A DNA stretch of 60,000 nucleotides from Strigamia acuminata (lineage: Eukaryota > Arthropoda > Chilopoda > Geophilomorpha > Linotaeniidae), in assembly GCA_949358305.1 (NCBI GenBank), contig OX442318.1:9288501-9348500 (forward strand). The letters are read 5' to 3'. The position numbers were made by a program, and so were the translations under genes. Below, in pieces: positions 1 to 12,468 of the stretch. Position 1 is the first letter of the stretch; every line of letters starts with the position of its first letter. A model generated the notes under the pieces. That model was not told the DNA's origin and ran no database searches. It worked only from the letters and a program-made list of their open reading frames with translations.

Positions 1-828
1 AGTGAAAAATAATATTAAAAACCATAATAATACTTTTAATCAGTTTTTTTTTATGATTCTTTACGGTTTTTTTTAAATAGGAAGTGGAGAACGCAAGAAA
101 ACACGAGATTCTCGTGTTTTCTCGTGTTTTCTCAGGGACCGCGAGATGTATCGTAAGTTCGGTTGGGTCCGCGGTACACGAATTTTTAAAAGTACCGGCT
201 TCCGGTTTGTGTGCTCTAAGCGACCGCGTGGTTAGGTTAATGGTTTTAATGGTTTTAATCAAACATCTTGTTGCTGGAATTAAACTATACAACCATGTAA
301 GCCATGTGTATGGAAGGTACCGGTAGGTGTTTTGATTTTTACAGGTAGATCGATCAACGATCGATACACGCCGAAGCGATGACAAAAACGCAGTGTATTC
401 AAAATTAACCTCGGAAATCGGAAAATGATAGGAAATAAACGACCCGACTGCCCGAATAACGTAATTCGAATATAAAGTAAATAAATTTCACTTATTACGA
501 TCTTTTATGCCGACGTAAAACTAAACTAAAAATTAACACGAATTTATTTTTAACAGACGAAGCGAATCAATACGAACTAGCGGACAGGTCATTCGCGATA
601 AGGAGCGAACCCGCGAACAGACCACACACAACTCAACAATTAAACAAGGTAGTTTGACTTTATATTTTCTTAATACTGATTAACCAAACCAAAAACACTA
701 ATTTGTAGATGAAAAACGCGCGTGTTCTACAGATCCATTTCCGAACCTAGTCGGATATGTGAGTTACACGTGGGAAACACTGGATGTAGATGGTACCGGA
801 AAAACAATCGTATTTTTATTACTGCAGG
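1..828. other. AT-rich DNA without a recognisable gene
   Basis: No open frame here resembles a known protein, and no exon with good splice signals was recognised. The one local structure is a short near-palindrome around 97-121, where a GAGATTCTC core is flanked by AAAACAC and GTGTTTT. The stretch leads into the RIO kinase fragment and could hold flanking sequence copied with it, but nothing in it shows that. Confidence 0.5.
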
Positions 829-1167
829 TTTGGAAGCCCAATACTCAAACGAATATTGTCAAGAATTATCAACTACACGACAAGCTATTCGAAGAAATCA
901 ACGGCTGCGTCAGCACGGGAAAAGAAGCGAACGTTCACCACGCACTCGGCAAAAACGACGAAGAATACGCAATCAAAGTCTACAAAACCTCCATTTTGGT
1001 CTTCAAAGACCGAGATCGATACGTGACCGGCGAATTTTGGCTCCGACACGATTACAACTGGAAAAACAACGGGAAAATGGTGCAAACCTGGGCCGAAAAG
1101 AGATGAGAAATTTAATGAGAATGCACAACAATGGCCTCAACTCTCAAAACCGTTGTTGCTAAGAAGT
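829..1167 (+). pseudogene. RIO1-type atypical kinase fragment (broken copy)
   Basis: Translation in the frame starting at 829 gives the opening part of a RIO kinase domain. It contains EEINGCVSTGKEANVHHA, the flexible phosphate-binding loop typical of RIO1, then EEYAIKVYKTSILVFKDRDR, YVTGEF and TWAEK. The match to RIO1, a ribosome-biogenesis ATPase/kinase, is clear from these family motifs. The frame breaks after TWAEK, where an extra base near 1098 moves the continuation (EMRNLMRM) to another frame. A second shift near 1133 is needed to read the following KPLLLRSHA block, which ends in a stop near 1166. The C-terminal two thirds of the kinase, with the catalytic loop, are absent. I read it as a truncated pseudogene, either a retrocopy or a duplicated genomic piece. 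An upstream CTGCAG just before 829 may be an old splice acceptor, which would favour a genomic piece. Confidence 0.8.
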
Positions 1168-1289
1168 CACGCGTGAAAAAAATCGTTCTTTTTGTCAAAT
1201 ATTGTTATTATTTTTCGAAAAATAAATTTTTTTAAAATTTTAATATTTTGTTTTTTTTATACAAAAAAAGTACGTAGAACTATAAGTCG

Positions 1290-1860
1290 ATTTTAATATC
1301 GGATCTACTTCAAATTGATGTAGAAGTCTCGATCGAATCTACGTCGATTTGAAGTAGAATCGATCTACAGCTCTATGTCGATGCTATGTTAAAATCGCGA
1401 CCGGGCGACGCTAATTCCATGTAAATGCTATGTTGTTTCGGCATAGTTTCATCCTTATTCTACGTTAAATAGACGTAGAATTTGACGTTGAGTTTGACGT
1501 AGAATTCTATGCAGAGTTTGACGTAGAATTCTACATAGATTTAACATAAAATAAGGATGAAACTATGCCGAAACAGCGTAGCATTGACATGGAATTAGCG
1601 CATTTTGGTCACGATTTTGACATTGAATCTACATAAAGCGGTAGATCGATTCTATGTTGAATCGACATAGAACTCTACGTAGAATTCGACGTCGATTTGA
1701 CGTTGTATTGATGTAGCATCGATCTACAGCTCTATGTAGATGCTATGTCAAAATCGTGACAGAAATGCGCTTATTCCATGTCAATGCTATGTAGTTTCGG
1801 CATAGTTTCTACCTTATTCTATGTTAAATCTATGTACCAAGATAGACGGTTTGCATAGAT
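1290..1860. repeat. Inverted/direct repeat cluster with long hairpin arms
   Basis: A segment at about 1375-1470 containing TTTCGGCATAGTTTCATCCT recurs as its reverse complement at about 1538-1640. A third copy in the original orientation lies at about 1741-1850. The DNA between and around them consists of short motifs such as CTACGTAGAAT and TTTGACGTAGAATTCTA. The arms could form a hairpin of more than 60 bp around a loop of about 70 bp. This is probably a foldback-type transposon with a partial second copy. No protein-coding capacity is seen. Confidence 0.75.
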
Positions 1861-2315
1861 TCTATCTAGATTTAACATAGTTTTGTTACTTGGGAGTAGT
1901 GCTAATTTCCATGTTGTGTAAACTCTTTATTGAATGCCCCAGTGTTTAATGAGCGTCGAGCACATTTGTCTAGGCTACATCGATGTTTATTCACCAAAGG
2001 AATGCGACTGCAAGGTTGGACCGTCGCGGTAACATTCAAAATACATTTCGAGGCAGATAGAGTTGAATTTTTAAAGATTGCACTTTACGAGCGGATCTTC
2101 CAGTCAGGCTTCCTTCCAATGCTTCTGCGCAGTCGGTGGGGGCATTAAAGAGATAGATACGAATCTGAATAAAGGTGATTTCTTTTCTTTACAACTTGTT
2201 ATCTTATGCGTAAGACTGATGATGGAAGTAATTTGGTCTTAAAAATTCAAGGGGCACGGTACCAACTGTGCCGCAACTTAGAACGTGCACTTTCCAATAG
2301 GTATGTCCCTTATTG
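1861..2315. other. No feature recognised
   Basis: A 72-codon open frame at 1930-2148 shows no recognisable domain, no good splice context and no neighbour that would support it. I treat the stretch as non-coding spacer between two repeats. Confidence 0.45.
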
Positions 2316-2808
2316 AAGAGTTTGCGGGATGCATTTTTCCCTTATTTTGCTCCACGATACACTATTTTAGTTCCATATCGTAAGGGAAAAATTTTTAGTA
2401 TATCGTTTTCAACACTAAATTAAAATATAGCGCAGCCAATCAGAACTGAGAACACTATATTGTTAGCTCCGCCCATTGCAAATGGCGATTATTTTGTTGT
2501 CCCGATCAAATACATCACAGTAATAGGTACATAGATTGAATGATAAGTGAGGCCCAAAATTGAATTTTAGGCCCAACACCATACTTTATAGGCATAATAA
2601 TGAAATTTTATGCATAAATTTGCACATTTATGCCCCCAAATTGAATTTTTAGGCCCAAAATTACTAACTGTCAGGAGTTGGCTGAAATAGTGTAGTGATA
2701 AGGGAAAAGTGCAGCCCGCAAAAACTTAATTTATTATTTTTCCCTTACACTATTTTTATACCGTATAGTCTTTAACTGTAAGGGAAAAATGCATCCCGCA
2801 AACTCTCT
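2315..2808. mobile_element. MITE with about 30-bp terminal inverted repeats
   Basis: The left end (GAGTTTGCGGGATGCATTTT followed by TCCCTTA) is repeated in reverse complement at the right end, near 2778-2808. Inside, a degenerate second pair of the same ends occurs near 2700-2755, suggesting a nested or rearranged copy. No open frame of note lies inside and no clear target-site duplication was found, so the superfamily is unassigned. Confidence 0.7.
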
Positions 2809-2940
2809 ATGGCGTTATTTCGCAACAACGCTGAACAACGCACTAATGCCTACTTTCCATAAGTGTTCCTCCTGCCCAGCACAAAGAAAGACGTATAAAA
2901 TTACATCATTCTAATTAAAATATTCAAAACAATTAAAAAT

Positions 2941-3046
2941 AAACAAAACTACTTTTCCTGTTGGTAGTGCACAGTCGCTATCTCTAGTTAGGAGTAATAA
3001 GGCTCAACCAATGGGAGTTAGGCCAACATTGTACTCAGAGTATAGT
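2941..3046 (+). mobile_element. Right half of foldback element family FB (copy F)
   Basis: The segment contains the conserved inner block AAAACTACTTTTCCTG, then GGCTCAACCAATGGGAG, a copy-specific arm and the terminal GAGTATAGT seen in the other members (6881, 12469, 15650, 48968, 54623). No matching left arm was found upstream, so this is a solitary or truncated end. Confidence 0.6.
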
Positions 3047-4324
3047 CCTACGTCAAAATGCAGGTTTCAGTGGTGTCCACTGGGGGTTATCAGTTTTTAC
3101 ACATTCACATTCAGACATAAAACTAAATAACTCTTGAAGCAAGAAAAGAAAAGATGAACTTGATTAAAGTTACAACTAATTAAAACAAATTGGCTGAGAT
3201 GAAAGGTAAATTTGAATATCTAGGTCGTACCCACAGTCGTAACGGGGTAAGAGTTGAAGAGAAATTCAAACTAAAGTAGATGTATGGTTGAAATGAAATG
3301 TCTTGCACAATTTAAGTAAATATCTCAATTGTGGGTAAATTATTATGCATGTTGATTTCCTTCAACGTATTATGCAATTTTATTTTATTTTATAATTTTT
3401 TTTTAAATTTATTTCTTGACAAATGTTGTGAATTTTTCACTTGGAAAATAGAAAATTGTGTGTCTGGATGTCTAGACAGAGGAAATTTGAAAAAACCGAT
3501 TTTGTTTGGGCCACCATAAATCTTTGATCCAGAGGAGTGTTAGTTACAACTTACAACAGTGTAATTGATTGAATTTGACTTATTGCAGTCACGGCTCCCA
3601 ATGGCAGACTACCTGTCCAGGATAATGGCTATTTAAAGAGCATGTATTGCACCCAGAACTGGAGAAACCATAGGTTGGTAATACCTAAGATGTACTTGGC
3701 ATCGACCCATCTAATAATTACCGCTTAACTTCAGTTTGAATTTGATGGATCTCAATGCTGGGCCATAATTTATCGAGTTCAATTTACCATTGTCGTGACC
3801 CCAAAGAAAGATTACCTCTCATATGTTTAGGCTATGTTTCAGCCACCATGTTTGACTGCAACTTTTGATGGATCCAGCTTTGCAATAAAGTATTGTATTA
3901 GTTTATGAAGATTTGGACTGATTTAGTTCAAGTTCGCAAGGAATTTATTCGCACACGTTATCGTACGACCTACACACGTTAATGTTACAAACCGGAGACC
4001 CTCAGACGGGATTCGCATATACAACCCCAAGCCAAAATATTGGAATACTCGGATTTTGTCAGTATTCCATGTTCCTCAAATGGGCTATAAACAAAAGTTT
4101 CAAAGTTAAACAAATATCCACAAAAATACTTTGAAAACATGTTTAATTGGCTTTATTTTAAGCAAAAAAAATTTAAAAAAGGTGAGATATTTATCCACTA
4201 TCCACAAAAACGTCTGTGACAAAATATTAGAATCACAAAAGTGTTGAGACAAAAAATTAGAATTACCAATTAAATAAAATCCATCATTGTAATCACTTTT
4301 TACACTGAAATTTATTGAAAATGG
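3047..4324. other. AT-rich stretch, no gene recognised
   Basis: A 45-codon open stretch from 3589, preceded by a splice-acceptor-like TTATTGCAG, stands out, but its translation resembles no domain I recognise. A short open frame at 3331-3519 is low complexity and Phe/Leu-rich. Nothing else is supportable. Confidence 0.45.
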
Positions 4325-4428
4325 AACAGAACTACTTTTCCGCGTAGTAGAGCACAGTACACAGTTTGGCGTAATCCGGCTCAACCAATTGAAAAATAGG
4401 ACAACGTTGTGTCGGAACAGAGTATAGT
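4325..4428 (+). mobile_element. Right half of foldback element family FB (copy G)
   Basis: It carries the ACTACTTTTCC inner block, CGGCTCAACCAATT, a copy-specific arm and terminal AGAGTATAGT. Its inner block is closest to the one inside the copy at 48968-49196, which lies in the opposite orientation. No left partner arm was found. Confidence 0.55.
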
Positions 4429-6880
4429 AATATTCTATCAAGATTAAATTGTCCAACAGTTACCACACGTTGTAGGTAGCCATCTTTTTAGTTCAGTTCA
4501 GTTTTTAGTGTGTTCAATCCAGAATTCACATCTTTAAGTAATTTAAGGAGAAGACAACTCGTCCTTTAAATATTGAATGCGCTTACTGTTACTGATTTGA
4601 CCCATTGTTCCTTAATTTCTGTATTCAAATAAGAATAGTTGATTAACTCCACACAAATTGGACGTCCCTAATTCTCCAAAAAGTAATTATCAGTTTGATT
4701 ATCATTATCATATGGCGAGTGCTGTCATTATGTCAACTAACTTTTGCGGCTTATCTCTGCCTACTCATACTGCCCCTTTAAAAGCAATGAGAAGGGAAGG
4801 GCGAAGAGAAGAAAAGACGTGTGTAACGTTAGTCTTAATGTGGGAGAACTGGGGTGTCGCTTCATCTTAAAACTCATCATACATCTTGAGCGCATCACTT
4901 AAGCGAGAAAGGAATGGAGAAGGAAAAAAAATTCATTAGTTAACAGCAAGAAGGCACTTTGCAACACACCAATGCGAAAAATGTCAAGAGTGGTAAAACT
5001 AGAAAATATGAAATATGGAATAAGACACATGTCAAGCAAAGCTTAGGCTACAGTCATAGTCAACCGTGGCATAATGCACTGAAATCACATCAAACAGCCA
5101 AAGCAAAATGCTTCAGATTGTCATTCAAGCTTTTAGATTGGAGTTGTACATTATGTCAAGCTAGGTAATGATGTTTGTTCTTCATTAAAACCTGCAATTT
5201 AATTTCCTTTCCACTTTCCAATTTGTCAGACACAAGTTGTCTATGAACAAAAAACTAAAGGTGCGTTCAATTTCAAAAAGAAAGGTAAAATCTTTTCTTC
5301 CTTTTCCGTAGCGAAGATAATGTACTTTTGAATGACTGTCCTTAATTGTTGTGTAGGACAACCAGGTAAATAAATAAATAACTTCCTGTTAATTTACATG
5401 TTAAAACACGTCGTATTTTTAGCGGTCCCTGGTCAAAAGTGAATGTGATGACTAATGCATTCAAAAATTAAAATATTTTGAGTTTTACTTCAATTTTAAA
5501 ACAAAAATGACATCATTTCCTGTCTTATTTATTAAATTAAACTATATTAATTAATTAATTATTTATTATTATTTATTTAAAAAAGGAAACTCAACCCCAG
5601 TGAACATAGAATTTTCATGGTGGACACTTTTGCGTTCGCAAATCGTTTGGAGTGGTTGAAGTAGGATTAGAGTTGTTATTTTGTCAAAAGTTGATGAAAG
5701 TTGAGTGTGAATGAATGTGTACGTGTGGTTTGATGAAAACTTTAACAGGGAGTGGCTTTATTGTACTAAATTTGGGGGTCTTCAAAGTAAAATCAAGAAA
5801 AACCCCCAGGCACAACACATGTTTCCCTGACAGGTCATTCAATGTCAAGGCTCCAAATACAAACAAAACAAATACATGATTTAGATGAGAAAAGAATAAC
5901 ATTTACACTAATAAAACAAATCCAATAAAAATATTAAAAGTTTTAACAGACACTTGCGTTATTTTCTTCAACTCAACATTTCAACTTTCATACGAAGCCA
6001 GAGACTTTTGGAACTTTGATAACACATCTAGAATCAACAATATTTACATTTATACCGGACAAAGACAGAACTAAATTATTTTCCACAATCTAACGTAGAC
6101 ACTGAGAGATACATAAAACAAACAAACATCTGTAACATGAACTAAAGGAATATTTCTATTTCACATTATCTCTTATCCCAAGTACTCTGAGATGATTGGT
6201 GATTCAGATGAGGCACATTATCATACAACAACAACAACAACATTCTAAATTCTGTTTTCTCAATTAGAAAGATTATGTGATCTGAATAATAAAAATTTTA
6301 CATTTTCCACTTAAGTTAATACCTGTGTAGTTGCAGCTGTCTGCTGGCATTGCTTGGGAATGACTACGGCTGCTTCGTGCAAGCGGCTAAATATATTTCC
6401 GAAATTACCTCATGAGATAGATGAATTGCATCTGAAACCTTCGTTATTGTCCATGCTGCCAGTGGTGCATGACGCCCACATTTACCACAAACTGCACCCA
6501 TTTCTCCAAGAACAACTGTTTTGAAATTATATGCCCATTCAATGCCGAATGGAACACCCCGTATACAACCAAGATTTATACACATGTTATGAACTCGGGC
6601 GGTTCACCACTTAAAAGCTAGTAAAGACATAGTCTATTATACCTTAAAAACCTTGGAACACATTTATTTCTACACAATTGACCAGGTGGACATTACACAG
6701 ACTATGTATTGTGACAGGGCTCCACAACTAGAATACTTGTGGGGATTTAGGCCATGCAAGCCGCGATCTGGGGGACGACTTTCTTAAGGACCCAACTTTG
6801 CATTTGCACCGAAAGCTGGGAAAACCACAGAAAACCCAGTTGGAGGTGGGTGGCAGATGTTCTTGCCCTAGAAACACTAG
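4429..6880. other. Non-coding stretch with a small MITE
   Basis: A small element at about 5261-5335 begins GGTGCGTTCAAT and ends in a degenerate complement (TTGAATGACTGTCC). Related short elements starting GGTGCRTTCAAT occur near 14080 and 41120. The remaining open frames are short and show no recognisable domain. Confidence 0.45.
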
Positions 6881-7315
6881 TACTATACTCGAGTTGCACT
6901 CAAAAAGGCACCTCACAATGTGTACTCCCATTGTTCGAGCCAGTTTACTACTAACTCCAGACTGTATACTACTACTAGGAGAAGTAGTTTTGTTTTTTAT
7001 TTATTGTTGTGATTGTTATGACTAATTTAGTTTATGTTATTTTGATTTTATTTAATAAGAAATGTTATTTCCATCATTAAAATGAAGTTTCACACATAAA
7101 AAAATGTCAAACTCATGTTTGTTGTGTTTATTGCTTACATCGTCTGGAAGTTTGAATTTTAGGCCGTTGTCTAGGCAATCGATTACAATGTCTGTACATT
7201 GTAATGCAATTTTGGTGTTTGGGTCTACTTTTCCGGATCACTGCACCAGTAAACTGGCTCGACCAATGGGAGTACACATTGTGAGGTGCCTTTTTGAGTG
7301 CAACTCAAGTATAGA
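6881..7315 (+). mobile_element. Foldback element family FB (copy A, complete)
   Basis: The left end reads TACTATACTC, then a copy-specific arm starting GAGTTGCACTCAAAAAGG, then CCCATTGTTCGAGCC. The right end at 7250-7315 is the reverse complement over about 60 bp with very few mismatches. The interior of about 300 bp is AT-rich and non-coding. The terminal and sub-terminal motifs define the family; the arm between them is unlike that of the other copies. Confidence 0.75.
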
Positions 7316-10300
7316 CCCAATGCTGCTTAACTTGAGTGTTTTAATGAGAACAAGACTGGAAAGCTGAAAAATTCTCAGGATAATTATTTTGTCGAAGAAG
7401 CTGATTGGAAAAATAAATAGCATTGCGGAAGTGTAGACTTGTTGGCTAGTGTACCCGAAGACAACAAATCGATATTACCACCACCTGATGGAAATAAAAA
7501 GCATAAAGCAAATTGTAAGGGAGTTAAACTGTGACAACTTGACCCGACATGTTGCAAGGGTCAGACATTTGTGACCACTGCCAGCCAGCGAGTTTAATTG
7601 GAGGCAATGTTTGCAAAAGACTCGTACTTTATACTCCCCCTTCTTAAGCCAAATTGCAGCTAATTAAACAGGATTAAGCCTAATCGCAGTTACAATTTCA
7701 AAAACAAAATCTTAGTTGGGCGCTGCTAATCGTGCAGTGTGCACTCGCACTACGTCACAGCGGATTAAAGTGCGGTAAACGACCACAGAAGGAGCAGTGT
7801 GAAGGCATTTCCAAATGAAAATGTAACTCACTTCCCCGCCTGGCAAACTGATTTACGACCAACTGCTTTGCAATGCAAACAACCTGCAAGAGGTTTGCAC
7901 ACTGATACGCCACTGGCTCTTGACAACTTATTAAGCGACACAGTTGATACTGCCGAGTTGAATTCAAATTTCCTCGCGAATAAAAATTCAAACAATTCTC
8001 CTATCTAATTACAGCGGCGCATAAAATGGAAGCAACAATCCTAGAGGAAGACTTACAATTTAATTAATTTCGGTTTTACAGTGTGCAGGAGACTGAGGGG
8101 AAAGGAAACATTAAGCAAATTAGGGTTACAGTCCTCGAAGAAATGCAATTGAGATGGCAGATGATTCTTTCAAGGAAGGACGACTTTGAATCTCCCGCGG
8201 GTTATATGCGTTGCTTTTAATGGCTTTTAACAGACTCGAATGCAACTTCAGATGCAAGCATGTTTGCATTCACACGACAAATAAACGCAACGGATCCATT
8301 CCACATTTTTATTCTTAAAGCGCAAGATTGGTTCGGATTTCATAGTCCCAGTCGGCAGATTACGAATACTTCAATTCACGAATACAGTTTACGATCACGA
8401 TTGGGTGATTCCATGATGACTTGGTGCCGTAGTGTAAAGTCTGTTGTCATGATGTTCCATTGGACTCTACACAATTTATCATGTTCCAAAAAACTCAGCC
8501 CTAACTAGGGTTGGAATTGTAAAGTAAGGAGTAGCAATAAAAGAGACTTTACTTGTTTGATTTCAAGAGTCGACTGGCTTTTATTGGCGCAACAAAGAAG
8601 AGTGGTTGCCAGGGATTTCTCTCGCAACTTACAATGCAGGAGGTTGTAACCATTACAACAATAAGTACATGCTTAATTTATTATGATATCATAACCGATA
8701 ATGGCGGACACAGCACCTAGCCTCCACATCCTTAAGCGGGCCCCCGTAGCTAGCGCTAACGTTAACGGCAGCATGATGCTCTGCAGGATTTACACAATAG
8801 TAATATGACACAATAGTAATACTTCACTGCATAGAATTGAATCGCCAGCTGTGCCGGGGATGTGGTGATCCGGTACTTATCTCTTCTTAGGTTCTTGTTG
8901 GTTAATGAAAATCAAGTCAAAATAAGTTGAAGTCTCTTTTTGGGCACAAATATCTTTTCGATCTCAACTAGCTCAACACATGCAGCAGCTGTACAAGATG
9001 TGATATTCAATTCAAAATGTAAACTTGAGACAGAAAAAGAACAATACCTCTGACGCACGTAACGTAGCTACTGTGAAAACCAGCGAGTTTTAGTTGTATG
9101 GGGCGCGCGTTCATGTTTGGTGTCATGCGTGGAAGCCATCATCCAAGCGGTGTTTTTCTGTACGAGATTGTATAACCCGCGTATGGAAGTCCGGTTTTGT
9201 GTCACGAATTATCATGTTTGACCTTTATTCCTGATTTTATGTATGTAAACCCCAAATAATGTTACAATAAATCTTGTCTTTAACCATCAAGCATGATTTT
9301 TATTCGTCTCAAGTAAAAAGTTTAGTTTGGTCAGAATTTCAATCAGTTTTACATCAAAATTAGTTTTATTCAAATTGCGAGATTTCAAAGCTACAAATAA
9401 ACATACTTCAAACACAATTTAAGACTCAGATACTGTGACAAAAATTATTATATCAAAATGTTACAATGATAAAATCCAAATCTCACAGGTACTTGGTTGC
9501 CAAGCTAGTACTGCTTGGCAACTAACCTTTCTTAGAATAAATCAGTCTAGACGAAAAACTCGTCAACGAAAACATCTCTTTGTCTTGAATACAAGGGCTG
9601 AGTTCTACGAGTTCTATGTCGAACTCGGCCCAAATCTCCAAGCAAAGTTATTAAGGGTTACACAATTATTTACCCAGTTGTGGGATTCCTCAAGAGTTAT
9701 AAAACTGCACCTAACCACCACTTTGTTCAACAATGGCGTCTCCTCACTCCTGCTTTGGTATGACATCCAACTACAAACAAGAGATGACATCTTTTGTCAA
9801 CATCTTAAACTCTCTTTTTGATTGCTGAGATGGTACTCTTGGGCTTGTGATACGCCCAAGTAAACACTAATTATCCTGCAGATTTAATGTTATTGTCACA
9901 AGTGGAGCATTAGTCGCGTCTATTGTAATTTATAGTTGCTCACCACACCACCAATTGGAAGCGTGATATGGAGGACTAAATTTATTGCATTGCATGTTTG
10001 TATTAACAGACAAAAGAAACGTCTACACTGAACATGACTTTTTATTGTTCCAAGCAAACTGGCAAGTAAACATTGTTCCTTTATTAAACCCGTGGGATCC
10101 ATTATTGTAAACCATGTTTCTTAGGCTAGAATTATTGCAGCCATTGTTGGTCAAGTTTCGTTGACACTTGTTTGGTTTGATGTGTTTGTTTCCCATACCA
10201 GAGGCTTTCTTCAAAGAGTGGAATGAAAGAGTTGGGATGAAAGCTAACAAGTATGTTAGTTATTGCCAGTTATTCGAATTCATTACTCAAAAAGAGCGTA

Positions 10301-10726
10301 AACATTTCCCCACAAAAAATACTCCTTCATTTAATTAAAACGAGCAGCTGCAATTTGCCTCGCAGATAAAGAGTAAAAAAGCTTTTATATCGGTGCTTCA
10401 AATCGCCGCCAGAGTGCGCTACTATCGCCGGAAGTTGAAACACGTAAATTTTAAAATTTTTAATTTTTTTCTGCGCCGGCCCATGGCCCAATTGGGTCCA
10501 ATCGGTTTAAGGCTGGCTCTGTAACTCGTCCTATTCACGCCGATGCAAAAGCACACAGTCGCGACAATTACGTTTCTATTGTTTCTCCTTATGGTAAACA
10601 CAATAAGAGGTAATGGGTTGGTCTAAATAGGTAAAGAATTAACAGCAAATGACTGTAGAATGCTATTGTTTTCTCAACAAATTTGATTAAAAACTTTCCG
10701 ATCAGTTTCATGTTTGTGCACCGTGA
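7316..10726. other. Long non-coding stretch
   Basis: I see no domain-bearing open frame. A polyadenylation-like AATAAA near 8537 is followed by TTGGCGCAAC near 8584, which resembles a retroelement primer-binding site, but no paired LTR could be identified. A short hairpin lies at 9491-9523, with GGTTGCCAAG opposite CTTGGCAAC. Open frames at 7755-8008, 8260-8508 and 9435-9821 show no recognisable product. Confidence 0.45.
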
Positions 10727-10980
10727 ATTATATAGAGGGCGCTAGTGTATGGGACGCCATCTGCATTCGTGCAGCATACAGCATCCAATCAGATACTTGT
10801 ACCACGAATCAAGGATAAAATAGACACGTTTCGGTGTGTTAATTACTTATTTCCTATTGATTCGTTGTTCTGTGCGCTGATTGAATGACAGCAATCACGT
10901 GTCATGCATTGCTTTCCAACTAAGCATGTTTGTTACCCGTTGTTATCCCAGAATACAGTGCGGCTATACAGGGTGTCCTG
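10727..10980 (+). repeat. Interspersed repeat family R1 (copy 1)
   Basis: It contains GCGCTGATTGAATGACAGC and ends with ATCCCAGAATACAGTGCGGC. Relatives occur at about 39150-39400 (reverse strand), 48640-48825 and 58498-58590, and a partial one at 27360-27445. Other copies continue into a block with GCGCCATCGGTGGCAAAACG. It has no coding capacity. Confidence 0.65.
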
Positions 10981-11940
10981 CTGAACACCAACCAGGTGAA
11001 TTATTTCACAATCATGTAAATTTAAAAATACTTTTGATTATGAATTTAAGTAAATGACATGTGACGAATTCAATGAAACATGTTAAATTAATGTCACATT
11101 GTTGCATCACTGTTTTGCAACTCGTATCTTTTAAACAAACAATGCTACGCAAAAAATTGTCAATTGCAAAGTTGTAGAGAACCATCTTATTAGTCTAGAA
11201 CTGTTCTTAAAAAAATTATTTCTTACTGAAAAGTTTTGAGAAAAAAAGGTTTGAAATGTTAGTCGCGCACCCTGCTTAAAAATGGGTCGCGATGCTAAAA
11301 AGTTTTGGAACCCCTGAAGTAATGTAACCAATGTTTTAATTTGAATAAAATTACTTCTCAATTCAATTCGATCCTGTGATCAATCAATACACCCAATAAT
11401 TAAGAGCAAATGACTGTAGAACGTTATTGTTATCTCCTAAACAAATTATTCGTAAACTAATTACAAAAATTCAGATATACAAAAGACTTTTGATTGTGCT
11501 TACGCATTGATAATTTCATAGAATTACTATTATCCAGCTTAAATTGACACGTGGACAAGCACAATCGAGCAGAAGGCTCTCTTTGCTCTAACGTTAATTG
11601 ATTCTCTTAGTAGACGCTCACTTTTATTACCGTTAATGAAACTCGGCAGCTCCTGCTCGTAGTGTCCTACCTCCTTTAAATTAAATTTATGTCGTTAAAA
11701 AAAATTGTTCCGCTTTTTATTTTTACGGGTGGCCGTAAACAAGCAAAACTAATAATCCCTCATTAAAATATAGAAGGCAGCAATCCAACGTCGTCGTTAT
11801 TGGTGATCCGATCCGTCAGTCGTTTTTGCAAAACGGCTTATGCAAATTGAGTTTGGAAATCAGCTGGTTTTGTTTACTAATGAAATTTTATGAGTTGCTA
11901 GGCAGGCACCTAGAAACTAGGTTGATATTTGGGATGTACA
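10981..11940. other. No gene recognised
   Basis: Includes sequence around 11105-11340 distantly similar to a repeat seen near 14640-14760, 15965-16080 and 36985-37090, with TACAACTTT and GGAAATTTTGC motifs. Otherwise AT-rich spacer. Confidence 0.4.
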
Positions 11941-12235
11941 TCATTTTAGCGATTTCATTTTAGCGATTTAATTTTAGCGACACACCATTTTAGTGAACAT
12001 GTCATTTTAGCGACACAAAAACCTAGGTTTAATTCCTAAGAAGGGCTAACAAGGGGGGGCTGCGCCTCCCCATGACCCCCGCGAACCTAACCTTACTGGT
12101 TTTTTGATGAAAACCACTTTTTTGAGCCGGCTTGTCGCTAAAACCTAGGTTTTTGTGTCGCTAAAATGACGTGTTCGCTAAAATGGGACTTTTTTGGCAA
12201 AAATCGCTAAAATGAGCGTTGCTAAAATGACTATA
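11941..12235. mobile_element. MITE built on CATTTTAGCGA ends
   Basis: The left end repeats CATTTTAGCGA with short spacers and the right end carries the complement, TCGCTAAAATG, several times. An inner inverted pair reads GACACAAAAACCTAGGTTT and AAACCTAGGTTTTTGTGTC. Between them is a G/C-rich block (AAGGGGGGGCTGCGCCTCCC) that resembles a block near 14345-14400. No target-site duplication could be fixed because the end motif is repeated. Confidence 0.65.
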
Positions 12236-12468
12236 ACCGGATATTTGAAACAAATTTTAATTGAATACAACCGTGATTATGTTACATGTGTATGTTAAGG
12301 TGCGTTCTTTCTTGTGTACCCACTTACAAGGAGACCGCAGGAGTGTGTAATCCACAATTGTTAAAAAAAAATTTAAAATAAAGTATTCACATGACCTAAA
12401 CAATGTTTTTTCTTTCACATTGTTTCGAACAGTCACAACACGCAGAATTCTTTACTCTGTGTTGTAAC

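Noticed and set aside
8530-8760. LTR retrotransposon end (AATAAA followed by TTGGCGCAAC)
   Set aside because: No paired LTR, no duplication and no gag or pol similarity were found; the match to a primer-binding site is too short to call.
9435-9821. 128-codon plus-strand open frame
   Set aside because: No recognisable domain, poor start context and no splice or neighbour support in an AT-rich spacer.
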